Positions 28,099 to 37,383 of a DNA stretch of 64,000 nucleotides are shown here, in pieces. The stretch is from Planctomycetaceae bacterium (lineage in GTDB: Bacteria; Planctomycetota; Planctomycetia; Pirellulales; Pirellulaceae): the NCBI GenBank assembly GCA_024642205.1, contig JAHEBQ010000016.1, positions 52,037 through 116,036 of the forward strand, in the 5' to 3' direction. A program made the position numbers and the translations under genes. Each line of letters opens with the position of its first letter. The stretch's first letter is position 1. The notes under the pieces are model-generated. The model was not told the DNA's origin, did not search any database, and saw nothing but the letters and a program-made list of their open reading frames with translations.

Positions 28099-30162
28099 CT
28101 ATCGTTCTAAGGAGGGAGAAGCCTGGTGCGATTCGGTGTTGCTGAAAAAAGCCTGCCGGTTCTGAATTCCCGTTTGGTTATCTGACTCTCCGTCGACGCC
28201 GGACAACTCATGTTTCTCCAGGGCTTGACGCAGTCGTGCCAGCATATCGATAAATCGTTTACGATCGAAGTTTCGCCATGTATCAAGATATCTTTTTTGC
28301 TGCAGCGAGATTTCTCCGGTCGGAACCAGGTCGAGCATCAAGTCCTTTCGCATTTCCTGGAGTACCATTTCGACATCACTTTCGGGCGCCTTGGCGAACG
28401 CAGAGGATCGCGACAGCGCGGCATTCAATGCATCGGTCTGGCTGCTGAATTCTTCGTAGTTGGGCATCGAAGGTTGAGCGAGTTCGGAATAGACCAGGTT
28501 GATCGCCCAGCCCAGTTGTCGCGCGGAATGGAAGTCCCAGGTCACATCCTCCGGTTGAAAAAACGGAGATTCAGATTGACCGCAGAGCAGTTGGATCACG
28601 CCGATCGCATCCTCTCGCGTTAGTGGAGCGGATTGAATCCGCCGCGCGACGTCGTTTTCAAGCCACCGGGAATACTCAGCTCCTGCCATTTGCAGTTCGG
28701 CCGGTTTACCGAACGGCTGTCGATCAAGTGCATTCTGGAAGCTCCTTTGTTTCGCCAGAAATTCGCTTTCCAGGTTGCCAGGTTGCGAAATGCTCAAATA
28801 GGCAACTCCGAGTCTTGACAACGTGCGTGGCCAATAAGGCGCTGGTGGGCGGCCCGGAACTCCAGCAAACCCTCGTTGCCAGCCAGCCGCTTTCAGATCA
28901 TGGTGACATGCGGCGCAGTCGAACACGGCAAACTCGGGCCAGGCGTCCAGACCTCCTGTAATGTTCTGCCCAACCTGGGAAAATTTGGCGGCAGATTCCG
29001 CTAACAGTCCAACCGACTGTGCCGACGCCATGACACCGCCAACCAACAGATTCCTGGTTCGAGAAAACTCAACGTTCGCCCCCGCCGACGATTGGCCCGG
29101 CTCCACCTTCAGTCCCAAATCGGCGTTGACGTTCGCTTTGAATTGACTGGCAAAATCAAACTCCTTCTTTTCGTTCAAATACCTCCAGTGACGCGGAATT
29201 TGATCCGAAAACGATTCGATTTCAATTCCTGGCAACGGTGGATGACCGCCAGCGTACATTTCGTGTGTCACGACCTTGCCCTGGTCGACGTCACCGATGT
29301 GGCAGGAAAAGCATGTTTCCGCCCGAACCAGCGGGTTCCGCGTGTTGACGAGGCCGAATTTTTCCTGCTTGATCGCAGGCTCAAGTTTTCGCCATTGGAC
29401 ATTTGAATGGTTTGCCAGCCACTCCGACGACGCGCCGTGGCAACCTTCGCAGCTGACCCCGGTTCCGTATTTGACGACTTCCACGTCGAAGGACGATTGC
29501 CGATTATCCCACCCGGCATGGCAACTCAAGCAGAGTTTGACAGTCGACATCAGTTTGGTTGGATTTTCAATCGCCGTCTTGTCGGCAACCAGAAAGTCAG
29601 GTTGATCGGTCATCCGCTGAAAAAGCTGACCGATTTCCGCTTCATTCGAGCCGCACACCTGCATCAATATTTCCAGACTTCGGCGGTTGCTGCCTGCTTC
29701 CCAACCCGGAAGACTGGATGGCTGGGGGTGCGATCCGTTGGCTCGCACCGATTGATTGACCGCCGTATTGAGTTTCCTCCGTCGCTCGGTCACAGCATCA
29801 AAGTGACTTCTGTCCGGAATAATGCTCAGATAAGCCCGGGCGTGAGGATCCTGGTTGAGCCAGGTTTGAAACTCACTCAATAAAACAAAGTCCTCGACGT
29901 TCTCAAGGATGTTTTTTGCTTGCGCCGCAACGTGGCAGTTGGCGCATTCGATCGAGCCACGATATCGAAATCTCGCCTGAATCCCTGAGAGCTCTGACTC
30001 CGTCGGCCAGACGATGGCCGAGTTCGATTGGCGCGCCGGCTCAGTTGACGCCGGGCCAGACAAATCCAGTACGCCCTGGCCACAGGCAACGACGCAAATC
30101 GTACTCAAGGCAGACAAAACGAGAGCCTGGATGATTTTTTTCAAACTCACGTTTTCACTCAC
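28099..30162 (-). CDS. Pentaheme c554-like cytochrome, likely lipoprotein
   Basis: A 687-residue exported cytochrome, start GTG 30162 (a second GTG at 30150 is possible). The signal region LVLSALSTICVVAC ends in a good lipobox (VVAC), so a lipid-anchored protein is likely. Five CxxCH motifs are seen: CANCH, CLSCH, CEGCH, CFSCH and CAACH. The block CFSCHIGD...HEMYAGGHPPL...RHWRYL is related to the CxxCHVGS...NHDLxAAGHPRL...HW block of the two shorter paralogues at 30.2 and 46.1 kb. The overall pattern matches cytochrome c554-type proteins, which pass electrons between periplasmic partners. The C-terminal 200 residues are mostly helical and lack heme sites. It sits directly downstream of the 30.2 kb paralogue (18-base gap), so the two form an operon. 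Confidence 0.88.
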   Translation of the reverse strand: MSENVSLKKIIQALVLSALSTICVVACGQGVLDLSGPASTEPARQSNSAIVWPTESELSGIQARFRYRGSIECANCHVAAQAKNILENVEDFVLLSEFQTWLNQDPHARAYLSIIPDRSHFDAVTERRRKLNTAVNQSVRANGSHPQPSSLPGWEAGSNRRSLEILMQVCGSNEAEIGQLFQRMTDQPDFLVADKTAIENPTKLMSTVKLCLSCHAGWDNRQSSFDVEVVKYGTGVSCEGCHGASSEWLANHSNVQWRKLEPAIKQEKFGLVNTRNPLVRAETCFSCHIGDVDQGKVVTHEMYAGGHPPLPGIEIESFSDQIPRHWRYLNEKKEFDFASQFKANVNADLGLKVEPGQSSAGANVEFSRTRNLLVGGVMASAQSVGLLAESAAKFSQVGQNITGGLDAWPEFAVFDCAACHHDLKAAGWQRGFAGVPGRPPAPYWPRTLSRLGVAYLSISQPGNLESEFLAKQRSFQNALDRQPFGKPAELQMAGAEYSRWLENDVARRIQSAPLTREDAIGVIQLLCGQSESPFFQPEDVTWDFHSARQLGWAINLVYSELAQPSMPNYEEFSSQTDALNAALSRSSAFAKAPESDVEMVLQEMRKDLMLDLVPTGEISLQQKRYLDTWRNFDRKRFIDMLARLRQALEKHELSGVDGESDNQTGIQNRQAFFSNTESHQASPSLER

Positions 30163-30180
30163 GACGGATGATACGAATTG

Positions 30181-31692
30181 CTAGTTCTTCAGTTGATCGA
30201 AAATGGCAGTCAAGATTCGGGATATTTCTGTGCGTTGCGAAACATCGAGGTCAGGTGGATGATTGGCTCTCGCATCGAATTTCAATGTGTCCCGGATTTC
30301 GATCAGCCGATGTTTTGATTCTTCAAATTCAAAAACCGAAGGCGATCCTGATTTCCAGCGGGAGTCCATCACCGATTGTCGAAACGCAACCGCCGCCAGG
30401 TACCTTTGGGTCAAATCATCCCAATTGAGTTCTTCATCCTCCGCTTTGCCAGCAAACAACTGATCGGAGACCTGTAATACGGCGAGCTCATTCAGCTTGG
30501 CCTGCGCAAAATGATCAGCCAAATCATCCAGCCGGCGACTGAGCGCGATCGTCGTCGTACGAATCACCTCCCGGTCGGGCATGCGCGTTTGCATTGATTC
30601 TCTTAATGTCCGGATCTCACTGGCCAGGCTTGACGCCCCGGCGACGTCCAACGTCTGAGCGAGACTTGCCAGCGTCGAAAAGTACCAGGTACCCCAGGCC
30701 GGCTGGTCGACCGCGTTGGCGAACAGGCGATCGTTTGACTTCGACGGTTCTCCAGCCAGCCCGTGATGGCAGGAAATGCACGCGTACTCGGTGAATTCCG
30801 GCCACGGAGATTGTGGCGAACTGGCTCTTTGATGCAGTAACTCCAACGACGCGGCCGCACTAACCAACTGGCCAACGAGCCACAGTCTTGTCTCGCCGAC
30901 CGCAGAATTTTGGTGAAGATCTTTCGCCCGGCTCCAGTGTCGTGGCATTCTCGATTGATAAGCGGACATCTCAAATTGGAGCCGCGGATGTCCAGCGGCA
31001 ACCAGGTCGTGGTTGACGTCGCGACCAACCGATCCAACATGGCACTCGACACACTTTCGAACGCGCGTCGCAACATTGTCCGTATTCAAAAATCCAAGAG
31101 ACGATTTTTCTCCGGCGGAAAAGTATTTCCAGTCGGGAAGTTTGTGTGTCGTCAACCAGTCTTCTGCGCCACCATGACACGTCTCGCACCCAACACCATC
31201 CGACAGGCTCAGCTGGCGTTCGCCAACCCATTGGTCCTGAGTCACATTCGTTGAATGGCAATCGAGGCAAATCCGATTTTTGTGGGGATCAATCTGAAGC
31301 TTCAGGTTTTGCGCAATGAACTTGGATCGATCATTCATGAGTACACTGTACGCGGACGAATGCGGATCCCGGTTGACCCAAACCGAATACTCTTTTCCGG
31401 CCAACGCATATTGTGGAACTGAATGACCATCTCGATGGCAGGGAACGCACGAATGGGTGCCAATAAATCGAGACGCCTGAACCGGATCCGAATCGTCGGA
31501 CGCGACCGAGGAATCGCTCTGCGTCGCAGACACACCTGTCGTCAACACGACCTGGTTCACACCGGCATTCCACGCAGCAATGCCCGTAACTACTCGATAT
31601 GCGTTCGATCCGAAGCCCTGGTCGATAATCAACGGGAGGATCGCCGCGGTAACCAGCCCAAGAAAATAAGTTGAATGGGAACCAGGCCTCAC
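30181..31692 (-). CDS. Pentaheme c554-like cytochrome
   Basis: A 503-residue exported or membrane-anchored cytochrome. GTG 31692 is preferred over TTG 31707 because GGAG lies six bases upstream of it. The hydrophobic segment HSTYFLGLVTAAILPLII lies at the N terminus. Five heme motifs are present: CVPCH, CLDCH, CETCH, CVECH and CISCH. The diagnostic block CVECHVGSVGRDVNHDLVA continues as AGHPRLQFEMSAYQSRMPRHW. It is nearly the same length as the pentaheme protein at 46.1 kb (506 residues) and shares motif order and the GRDVNHDL block, so the two are paralogues. The likely role is electron transfer in the periplasm. It is the first gene of a two-gene unit with the 28.1 kb cytochrome, and divergent from the HlyD-TolC genes. 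Confidence 0.9.
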   Translation of the reverse strand: MRPGSHSTYFLGLVTAAILPLIIDQGFGSNAYRVVTGIAAWNAGVNQVVLTTGVSATQSDSSVASDDSDPVQASRFIGTHSCVPCHRDGHSVPQYALAGKEYSVWVNRDPHSSAYSVLMNDRSKFIAQNLKLQIDPHKNRICLDCHSTNVTQDQWVGERQLSLSDGVGCETCHGGAEDWLTTHKLPDWKYFSAGEKSSLGFLNTDNVATRVRKCVECHVGSVGRDVNHDLVAAGHPRLQFEMSAYQSRMPRHWSRAKDLHQNSAVGETRLWLVGQLVSAAASLELLHQRASSPQSPWPEFTEYACISCHHGLAGEPSKSNDRLFANAVDQPAWGTWYFSTLASLAQTLDVAGASSLASEIRTLRESMQTRMPDREVIRTTTIALSRRLDDLADHFAQAKLNELAVLQVSDQLFAGKAEDEELNWDDLTQRYLAAVAFRQSVMDSRWKSGSPSVFEFEESKHRLIEIRDTLKFDARANHPPDLDVSQRTEISRILTAIFDQLKN

Positions 31693-31938
31693 AACGAACT
31701 CCGTCAAAACAAGCTATCAACAGGGCAATTCCCATCGGAAACAGGGGCCAAAGTGTCGCGGTGTGATCTTGCCGGCGAAAGCCAATTTATCTATTCTTCC
31801 CGCCCCGTTTATGTTGACGCCTCCCCCTGTTAGAGGTCGGCTTTTTGATTTGAGATCCTGATCCTGCTCCCGATTATGCCGGAAGGTCGTTCGCATTCCG
31901 TTTCAATGTTTCAAATTAATCAGACTGTGACAATTTTT

Positions 31939-32874
31939 ATGGCAAACATCTATCGACGGGTTCAGCCGACATCGAGCCCGTGCGTATCATGGCTGCTGCT
32001 TGCGTCATTCCATCTTTTGCTATGTTGGGGCGATCTGCAAGCCGTGAATGGGCAAAATTCACAGTCGGCAAACCTCCTCCCTGCCCCGGCCAAAACTCCG
32101 GTGGTCATCTCCGAATGTCGGATTAATGTGGCTTCTGATGTCAGTCTTGCATTTGAAAAAAGCGGTACATTGGAATACCTGGTCCCGCCAGGAGCGATCG
32201 TAAGAAAGGACCAGGTTATCGCGAAGCTACGCGACTCCATCGCCAGGGCGTCATATCGAATTGCAGAACGTGAGTCATCCAACGATATCGAGATTCGATT
32301 CGCCAAGAAAGCGGGCGAACTTGCGCAATTGAAATACGAACGCGCTCAACAGGCGGAACAGAGACTATCCGGGACGGTGACTGAGTTTGAGCTTCGCGAA
32401 TTGCGTCTTGCCGCCGAACGATCATTGCTTCAACTGCAGCAGGCTGAACATCAACTTGCGATTGCAGAACTCAAAAGAAGCGAGCAGTTCGAGATACTCA
32501 AATCGCTTCAAATCACTTCCCCCTTTGACGGATTCGTCCGAGCCGTAAAAAAACAACGGGGGGAGTTCTTGCGGGAAGGTGAAGTCGTGGTGGAAGTTGT
32601 CAACGACGAAATGATCAGAGTGGATGGATTTATGAACCTGGGAGATCTGGCACGTGTTTCGATCGGCGACCGGGTTAACATTTATTCAGAACAACTGGGA
32701 CATTCCCTTTCCTTCCCTGGAACCGTCGATTATGTGGATCAAAAGATCGAACCGGTATCGATGAAAGTCAAGATCTCGGCGCTCGTTCAAAACGTCGATT
32801 CTCTGCTGAAAGACGGGTTGTTGGTAACCATGGAGGTTGCACCGGCCAAACAAGCTCGACTTTCGTCACGATAA
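31939..32874 (+). CDS. HlyD/AcrA-like periplasmic adaptor protein
   Basis: About 311 residues if started at ATG 31939, which opens a signal peptide (MANIYRRVQ, then WLLLASFHLLLCW, cleavage near NGQ). The longest frame starts at 31876. It has the two lipoyl-type half motifs (LAFEKSGTLEYLVPPGAIVRK and ITSPFDGFVRAVKKQRGEF). They flank a long Glu/Ala/Leu/Arg-rich coiled coil at about residues 95-190. A short beta-barrel follows, and the protein ends soon after LVTMEVAP. It is shorter than RND adaptors and has no obvious transmembrane anchor apart from the signal. It overlaps the longest frame of the TolC-like gene and precedes its probable TTG start by 37 bases, so the pair forms an operon. Confidence 0.87.
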   Translation: MANIYRRVQPTSSPCVSWLLLASFHLLLCWGDLQAVNGQNSQSANLLPAPAKTPVVISECRINVASDVSLAFEKSGTLEYLVPPGAIVRKDQVIAKLRDSIARASYRIAERESSNDIEIRFAKKAGELAQLKYERAQQAEQRLSGTVTEFELRELRLAAERSLLQLQQAEHQLAIAELKRSEQFEILKSLQITSPFDGFVRAVKKQRGEFLREGEVVVEVVNDEMIRVDGFMNLGDLARVSIGDRVNIYSEQLGHSLSFPGTVDYVDQKIEPVSMKVKISALVQNVDSLLKDGLLVTMEVAPAKQARLSSR

Positions 32875-32911
32875 CCCGTTACGATCCATCCCGGCAAACC
32901 AAGCGATCAAT

Positions 32912-34747
32912 TTGTTCAAGATTCATTTTACATCACGATTTCGGTTAGCGATCGTCGTGCTCGCGATCACATCATCCGGTGGATGTCAATCGCACCTGCT
33001 GACGGAGGATCTGACCAATGCACATCGACATGACGTCGTGATCGAAGAACTGATGCAGCTTTCCTACGACGGATCTGATCGGTCCAACCGCGATTCAATT
33101 GCTGACTCGAAGGCGGCTGGTTTGGACAAGCCAGCGGATGCCAATTCCGATCAACGACCGTCTCAACGATATTCGCTGGTTACGGCACCTGAATCGACCG
33201 TCATGGCCGAGGGCATGTCCCCCGCGTCTTTCGATGACGAAAATGAAAGCGAAATCATCGAGTTGTCATTGGCCGAAGCGTTGCAACGGGCAATGGAACA
33301 CAGCGAGTTCATTACCGACAGTGCCAGTTTCCTGAGTCCAGCCAACCGCTTGCTCGACGATCCGCAGTTTCTGCAATCCAGTTTCGATCTGGAAATGCAG
33401 AAATCCAGCCGGCAGGGGGTTGAAGCGGCGCTGGCGGACTTCGACACAAGACTCGCTACCGGATTTCAATGGGGACGCAACTCTGTCATTCAGGCAAACA
33501 GTAATCCGTTGTCTTCGAATTTTCTGATCAATGACAATGGAACCTTCTACGGACGACTGGACAAGCCGCTGACTCTCGGCGGAACGGTATCGGTGATTCA
33601 CAACATTAACTACGCCGGCAGTTCTCAGTCTTTTACGCTTGACCCCCGGTACACCGGGTATCTCCGGGGGGAGTTTCGTCAGCCGATCCTGGCGGGTCGG
33701 GGCCGAAGATTAACGGAGATTGCCGGGCCCAATAGCTCCCGAACGCGGCAACAAGGTCATGGGGTCGCATTAGCGGAACTGGCCGAACAAACCGCGGAAT
33801 TGGAATTCAAACTCGGCGCAGAACGACTGCTGAAACAGACCGAAGAGCTTTATTGGGATTACTGGCTCGCGTTTCGGGTTTCCCAGAATCAGCAGGCTGC
33901 CGCCCGAAGTGCAGACGAAGTTTGGTCCCGGATTCGAACTCGAGCTGCAACCGGACTGACAGGCGGAGAGGCAGCCGACGAAGCACAAGCCGAGGAAAAC
34001 TACTTTCGTCGAAAGGCGCTGGCAGACGCAGCCAGGCTGGAATGGGAACAGGCGTGCGAGCGATTGAAACACGCAACCGGGATACCGGAAGACACCGACC
34101 AGGCGATTGTCCTGACCGACAACCCAATCGAAGCTCCGATCGTCTTTGACATCCAGAGTTCGAAGTCCAATGGATTGCAAAACCGCCGGGAACTGGCCAA
34201 GCAGGACCTCCAAATCAACGCGATCGAATTGCAGCTGTTTGCCGCCAAGCGACTCAACCGTCCCCAACTCGACCTCGTTTCAGGTGTTCAATTCAATGGA
34301 CTTGGGGATCAGCTACTGGGTTCGGAAAACGGAGCCTTGCCGGATTTCGTCGACACCGACGACGTCGGATGGAATGTCGGTTTTGAGTTTTCGATGGCAG
34401 CGGGATTCAACCGCGAACGGCTGAATGTTCGCTACCTCCGTCTGCTTTTGACGAAAGCCAGAACAGCACGAAAGCTCCAGGAACAGGAAATCCTCCACGA
34501 AATTTCCTTCACCGCCAAATCAGTTCAAAAGTGGAGCCAATCGGTAGAGTCCGCAAAGCAGCGACTTGCCGCCGCCGAGCGGCGATTGTCTGCTGCGGCT
34601 GCCGATTTCGAATCGGGCCGATCGTCATTGGACCTCTATCTGCGTTCGCAGGACTCGGTTGCCCAGGCAAAAATTGAACATGCCCAATCCACGGTCGAGT
34701 TGACCAAAGCCCAACTCGAGTTCCTCTTCCGTCAAGGGGTTCGCTAG
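32912..34747 (+). CDS. TolC-family outer-membrane efflux protein
   Basis: About 611 residues from TTG 32912, chosen because the hydrophobic segment FRLAIVVLAITSSGGC follows at once; the longest frame begins inside the upstream gene at 32837. The Cys after GG may be a lipoprotein site, as in several outer-membrane efflux proteins. Residues from about 90 contain ELSLAEALQRAMEHSEFI, the usual start of the OEP domain. Strand blocks follow (DTRLATGFQWGRNS, SLDPRYTGYLRGEFRQPILAGRG-like), then two long helical pairs, including LEFKLGAERLLKQTEELYWDYW and a coiled region rich in AAERRLSAAAADFESGRSSLD near the end. It should be the outer-membrane channel for the adjacent HlyD adaptor and possibly for the other HlyD-type proteins in the window. 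Confidence 0.9.
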   Translation: MFKIHFTSRFRLAIVVLAITSSGGCQSHLLTEDLTNAHRHDVVIEELMQLSYDGSDRSNRDSIADSKAAGLDKPADANSDQRPSQRYSLVTAPESTVMAEGMSPASFDDENESEIIELSLAEALQRAMEHSEFITDSASFLSPANRLLDDPQFLQSSFDLEMQKSSRQGVEAALADFDTRLATGFQWGRNSVIQANSNPLSSNFLINDNGTFYGRLDKPLTLGGTVSVIHNINYAGSSQSFTLDPRYTGYLRGEFRQPILAGRGRRLTEIAGPNSSRTRQQGHGVALAELAEQTAELEFKLGAERLLKQTEELYWDYWLAFRVSQNQQAAARSADEVWSRIRTRAATGLTGGEAADEAQAEENYFRRKALADAARLEWEQACERLKHATGIPEDTDQAIVLTDNPIEAPIVFDIQSSKSNGLQNRRELAKQDLQINAIELQLFAAKRLNRPQLDLVSGVQFNGLGDQLLGSENGALPDFVDTDDVGWNVGFEFSMAAGFNRERLNVRYLRLLLTKARTARKLQEQEILHEISFTAKSVQKWSQSVESAKQRLAAAERRLSAAAADFESGRSSLDLYLRSQDSVAQAKIEHAQSTVELTKAQLEFLFRQGVR

Positions 34748-34763
34748 TCACGCCGCTACCGTT

Positions 34764-34787
34764 CGGGAACCGGAGCCCGGATTCCCG
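34764..34787. terminator. Strong GC-rich hairpin between convergent TolC and cyclase genes
   Basis: CGGGAACCGG, loop AGC, then CCGG-A-TTCCCG form a ten-pair stem with one bulged A, 16 bases past the TolC stop. The left arm can instead pair perfectly over nine bases (GGAACCGGA) with TCCGGTTCC at 34802-34810, so two competing folds exist. No T-run follows. It lies between two convergent genes, which suits a bidirectional terminator. Confidence 0.5.
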
Positions 34788-34825
34788 GTGGAAGTGCTCG
34801 ATCCGGTTCCACCGATACACGTGCG

Positions 34826-36703
34826 CTACTTGTTTTCAAATTCCCATTCAAAGTCGCCGGATCGCTGGTCTTTGATGACGCGATTGATTATCTCGTTCAT
34901 GATGAGCAAAGCCGGATGATCGGGCGCATCAAAGTTCAGCGAGTCTTTGATGATTCCGGCTGCCGATTCGAGGTTGCCAAGTTCGAGATTCTCCAACGCG
35001 ATTTCGTACTGGCCCGCGAATCCGGTGGAATCCGCGTCCGTGTCCAAAATCAACTCGAACAACTCGATTTTCTTGTCGATATTGACCACCTTTGCCTTTC
35101 CCAGTCTCCGTGTCCTAAAGCTCTCGGGAAGCTGGGCATGGGTGTCACCAGTGAGAATCGTTTTGACGCGCAAGTACTTTGTCAGCCCTTGAACGCGACT
35201 GGCACGGTTTACCGTATCCCCCAGCGGACCGTACTTGAATTTGTATTTCGAGCCGGTGTTCCCGACGTTTGCCATGCCGGTATTAATTCCGATACCGACC
35301 TGCGTTTCAGCGCCAATCTTCTCTCGCCATCTTTCGTTAAGAACAGGTATCAGTTTCATGATATCCTGAGCACAATTGCACGCGAGCGTGGCATGGTTTG
35401 GCTGGTCCGCGGGCGCACCCCACATTGCCATTAATTCATCGCCAATGTAATCCACCAGCACACCGTCATGATTGATCACACAGTCGGACAGTCCCGTCAA
35501 AACATCCTGCACCCAATCGGAAGTCTGGGAAGGACCCAGTTTTTCGCTGATGTTGCTGAATCGACGAATGTCGCTGAACAACACCGTGACTTCGCGTTGG
35601 CAGGGCTTAAGAACCGCGTCACTCTTCATCAATTCGCGAGCCAGTGCAGGAGTGAAAAACTGCTGAAACCGACCCTGCGTTGCTTGATGTTCAATCCGCA
35701 CAAGCCCCGCTGCGATCGAGCAGGCAATCAATTCGAAAACCTTGGCATGCAACTCGGTCAGTGGTTGCCGACGCCCCCTCGACATGTTCACGTTGATCAG
35801 TGAGCGGTGAGCATACAGAACGGCTCGGACCTCATCTGCGTTGTCTTTGGGAACGACAATGGGTGCACCGATAAAGTACTCAAGTCCCATTTGAGATACG
35901 TTTGTGTCAAGACTCTGGTTGACCGAAGACCAGCGCACCTGGCGGGATTGGCAAACTTCTTCAACGGCGGAATAGCTGGGCTCGACCGGATCCAGCGTAA
36001 ACATATCGCTCGTATCCACGGCATTTACGATTGCCACACCATCCATGTCAATCAGTCGCTTGACCGCCGTAATCGCCTGGGAATAAAGGGCGTCCTGCGT
36101 AGTTGTTTGCTGGAGAATGCTGTTGGCGGTCGACAATTGTTCGATCAAATTGCCGACAACATTGTTGGGGTCGATGTTTTCCGTAATCATCGTGCTGTTG
36201 CCCGCCGATACGTGATCGACCATGAGCCCAGCCATCGTGTTTTGGATCGCGTCGCCATCGATAAACGGGGCGTCATCCGAGTCAACGGGGGCAAAATCCC
36301 GATGAAACCGCGTCTGTCTCGAAAGTGAATTCAGTGATCGCTCAACTCGTATGCTGAATTCACCGATTGTGACGGTCACGGGTAGCGGTCGCTCAACCGA
36401 TTGATCTTTCGTGAGCACCGTGTCCGAATTCACGACAACGCTGATTGCCGACGAGCACGTGTTCTGGATTTCAACTTTCGATTCACCGACTCTTGAGATT
36501 CGGGCATGGTTTCTTGAGTATTGGCTGTCGCGGAAATCGGCGAAAGGGATTCGAGGGTTCCCAGGGTCATCGTTGAGGACAAAACGAATCTCGCTCTCAG
36601 CTTGCATGCGCCCCAGAACCACCGAATCAAACCTGTCATCCCAATCGACATTGGCTCGGTGTGTTTCGTTCTTGAGCACGCGAAACGTGATTAGGCCGGA
36701 CAC
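34826..36703 (-). CDS. FHA-GAF-class III adenylate/guanylate cyclase
   Basis: A 625-residue soluble signalling protein, probably making cAMP or cGMP. Residues 25-120 form an FHA phosphothreonine-binding domain (QYSRNHARIS carries the Ser-Arg...His core). Residues about 200-335 form a GAF sensor domain. Residues about 368-560 form the class III cyclase: metal-binding Asp378 in VLFSDIRRFS, Asp422 in DYIGDELMAMWGAP, and YGPLGDTVNRASR in the second half. The Lys that usually lies just before the IGD motif (DKYIGD in many bacterial cyclases) is not apparent; the sequence reads LVDYIGD, so nucleotide choice is uncertain. The FHA domain implies input from a Ser/Thr kinase, and a cNMP-binding Ser/Thr kinase lies at 50.3 kb. 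It is convergent with the TolC gene. Confidence 0.9.
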   Translation of the reverse strand: MSGLITFRVLKNETHRANVDWDDRFDSVVLGRMQAESEIRFVLNDDPGNPRIPFADFRDSQYSRNHARISRVGESKVEIQNTCSSAISVVVNSDTVLTKDQSVERPLPVTVTIGEFSIRVERSLNSLSRQTRFHRDFAPVDSDDAPFIDGDAIQNTMAGLMVDHVSAGNSTMITENIDPNNVVGNLIEQLSTANSILQQTTTQDALYSQAITAVKRLIDMDGVAIVNAVDTSDMFTLDPVEPSYSAVEEVCQSRQVRWSSVNQSLDTNVSQMGLEYFIGAPIVVPKDNADEVRAVLYAHRSLINVNMSRGRRQPLTELHAKVFELIACSIAAGLVRIEHQATQGRFQQFFTPALARELMKSDAVLKPCQREVTVLFSDIRRFSNISEKLGPSQTSDWVQDVLTGLSDCVINHDGVLVDYIGDELMAMWGAPADQPNHATLACNCAQDIMKLIPVLNERWREKIGAETQVGIGINTGMANVGNTGSKYKFKYGPLGDTVNRASRVQGLTKYLRVKTILTGDTHAQLPESFRTRRLGKAKVVNIDKKIELFELILDTDADSTGFAGQYEIALENLELGNLESAAGIIKDSLNFDAPDHPALLIMNEIINRVIKDQRSGDFEWEFENK

Positions 36704-37383
36704 TGATTGAGTCTCACTTTCCCTGTCTGGGTCGGAAGATACCTGGTACTTCTTCGGAGTGACGAAGTCGGTCTTACCGGCCTTTTATCTTCCGCTTTTC
36801 TCGAAATTGCATCATACCCTAATTCGCCGTTGCACCAGCTCGATCCGAAGCCCGGAAAGCCCCACGAAATGCCCTGCCGAGCCATTTTACTGGGGATGCC
36901 CGGAAAAGTCAGAGGCCGTAAACCGCAAATCATCATCGGTAAATGGATCAAGGAAACCTCGAATCTCAATTCGTGGCAGACGTTGACTTGAATTGGCCCG
37001 GTGTCGGCTGACCGACGAAATGTTCACCCTGAACTGAACCAGACTGATTCAAAACGGCACGAATTGATTGAGCGGTACGCAGTAGTTTCAACACCTGGAT
37101 ATCTCGGCTTAAATACGAATGGGTGGCAGGGTTAACAACCAATGGCAGGATACACAAGTTGAGCCGATTCTCTGATTCGTGGTTCAAGCGAGTCGGTCCC
37201 ATGTATTCCTGCCCATTTTGGTTTCAGGCAGGCTGATCCCGGGGGACTCAACTTGCGCGTCAATTTCGCGGGCCGAAAGTCACAAAGGCCCGGTAGAGTA
37301 GCTAGCAGCAAAACACGTGTTCTGAGAGCGTTGGAAACCTGATAAAAGCGACTCAACCTGTTCGTATCCAGCGGATTTGAGCT
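36704..37383. other. Divergent intergenic region between cyclase and M50/HlyD gene
   Basis: About 680 bases that must contain the promoters of the cyclase gene and of the M50/HlyD-SecA unit. Short frames on both strands lack motifs. A small precursor gene for the exporter could in principle hide here, but I could not identify one. Confidence 0.45.
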
